Assembly: GCA_030632765.1 (NCBI GenBank)
Contig: DAOVUC010000096.1
Span: 1 to 6,590, forward strand
Source of the DNA: Candidatus Dadabacteria bacterium
GTDB taxonomy: Bacteria > Desulfobacterota_D > UBA1144 > Nemesobacterales > UBA2774
Length of the DNA: 6,590 nucleotides
Reading direction: 5' to 3'
Shown here: positions 6,190 to 6,590 of the stretch, in pieces
How positions within the stretch are numbered: the first letter of the stretch is position 1
Layout of the letters: each line of letters starts with the position of its first letter
The notes under the pieces: generated by a model
Seen by the model: only the letters and a program-made list of their open reading frames with translations
What the model was told of the DNA's origin: nothing
The model's database searches: none
Translations under genes and position numbers: made by a program

Positions 6190-6590
6190 TTGAGAATCGG
6201 AATTATAGCCAAAAGCAACATAGAAGAACCCGTTGAAATCACAAAAAAGCTTTCCAAATGGCTTAAGAAAAAGGGAGTGGAGGTATATGTTGAAAAAGAG
6301 CTTGGAGGGAAAATTCGGCACTCAAATTCAGTTGACCGAACTGAAATCCCCGAGCTTGTCGACGTAATCCTGGTCTTCGGAGGAGACGGCACTTTCTTGG
6401 GCGTGGCGCGACTTGCATGTAAACACGGCACGCCGATTTTGGGAATTAACCTGGGCGGTTTAGGATTTCTAACAGAGGTCACGGTTGATGAACTCTATCC
6501 TATGATGGAGAGAATCCTTGACGGCGATTACGAAGTTGAAGACAGGCAAATGCTACTCACTTCGATCCGTCGAGGGAAAAAGAATATCGG
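6190..6590 (+). CDS. nadK: NAD kinase, N-terminal part (3' end outside window)
   Basis: NAD kinase phosphorylates NAD+ with ATP (or polyphosphate in some members) to make NADP+ in the cytosol. The gene starts at TTG and is cut by the window end after 133 codons, about 45% of a usual 280-300 residue protein. The N-terminus reads MRIGIIAKSN, as is usual for the family. The catalytic GGDGTFL motif is at 64-70, with its aspartate at 66. The NAD-binding NLGGLGFLTE segment is at 87-96, and E117/R119 lead into the E-x-R-x-ML motif (EDRQMLLT). No ATG is available in frame; GGAGG nine bases upstream supports TTG. The frame has no breaks. It follows prfB by 122 bases on the same strand and may be partly read from it or from its own promoter. 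Family identity is clear from the motifs. Confidence 0.95.
   Translation, partial: MRIGIIAKSNIEEPVEITKKLSKWLKKKGVEVYVEKELGGKIRHSNSVDRTEIPELVDVILVFGGDGTFLGVARLACKHGTPILGINLGGLGFLTEVTVDELYPMMERILDGDYEVEDRQMLLTSIRRGKKNI

Noticed and set aside
6064..6482. Two minus-strand open frames (6064-6321 and 6123-6482).
   Set aside because: They lie antisense to nadK, whose motifs are unmistakable, and show no recognisable domain of their own.
1..6590. A mobile element, defence island or other new multi-gene system.
   Set aside because: No transposase, integrase, tRNA, terminal repeats or CRISPR repeats are seen, and six of the eight genes are core metabolic or information genes.

Overview
This is a housekeeping stretch of a bacterial chromosome. 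It shows six recognisable conserved genes and two small unassigned ones, with no sign of mobile DNA, CRISPR, RNA genes or a defence island. Composition leans AT-rich. Release factor 2 carries the bacterial programmed +1 frameshift, and Shine-Dalgarno sites (GGAGG, AAGGAG) precede several genes. Non-ATG starts are common: TTG for sbcD and nadK, GTG for the aminotransferase. The gene content fits an uncultivated Gram-negative lineage, perhaps deltaproteobacteria-like or Dadabacteria-like, but that placement is only an impression.

Left block, + strand (1-1246): the C-terminal half of chorismate synthase (aroC, cut by the window edge) is followed closely by two small genes of unknown function. 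The first encodes a protein with a two-CxxC zinc ribbon; the second a soluble 96-residue protein. Spacings of 18 and 30 bases suggest one transcript. After a 74-base gap with a good sigma70-like promoter lies a zinc-type cation diffusion facilitator (czcD-like). Its promoter sits so close to the ATG that the mRNA may be leaderless.

Middle block, - strand (2256-4690): a GTG-started class V PLP aminotransferase (alanine/serine-glyoxylate type), then, 50 bases downstream, sbcD, the Mre11-type nuclease subunit. No sbcC is adjacent in the window. sbcD converges on czcD and their stop codons interlock in TTAA.

Right block, + strand (4957-6590): a 266-base divergent AT-rich region holds promoters for the aminotransferase and for prfB, flanked by a 9-base inverted repeat. 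prfB (RF2) is complete only when the CTT TGA C frameshift is read, giving a 369-residue protein. After a 122-base gap with a possible promoter and a dyad, NAD kinase (nadK) starts at TTG and runs off the window end.

The genes serve separate core functions: aromatic amino acid precursor synthesis, metal efflux, DNA end processing, glyoxylate/serine metabolism, translation termination and NADP synthesis. I found no convincing new multi-gene system. The points most worth a second look are the two small unassigned genes behind aroC, the relaxed spacing in the prfB frameshift signal, the probable leaderless czcD message and the possible shared GTGGTA-containing sites.
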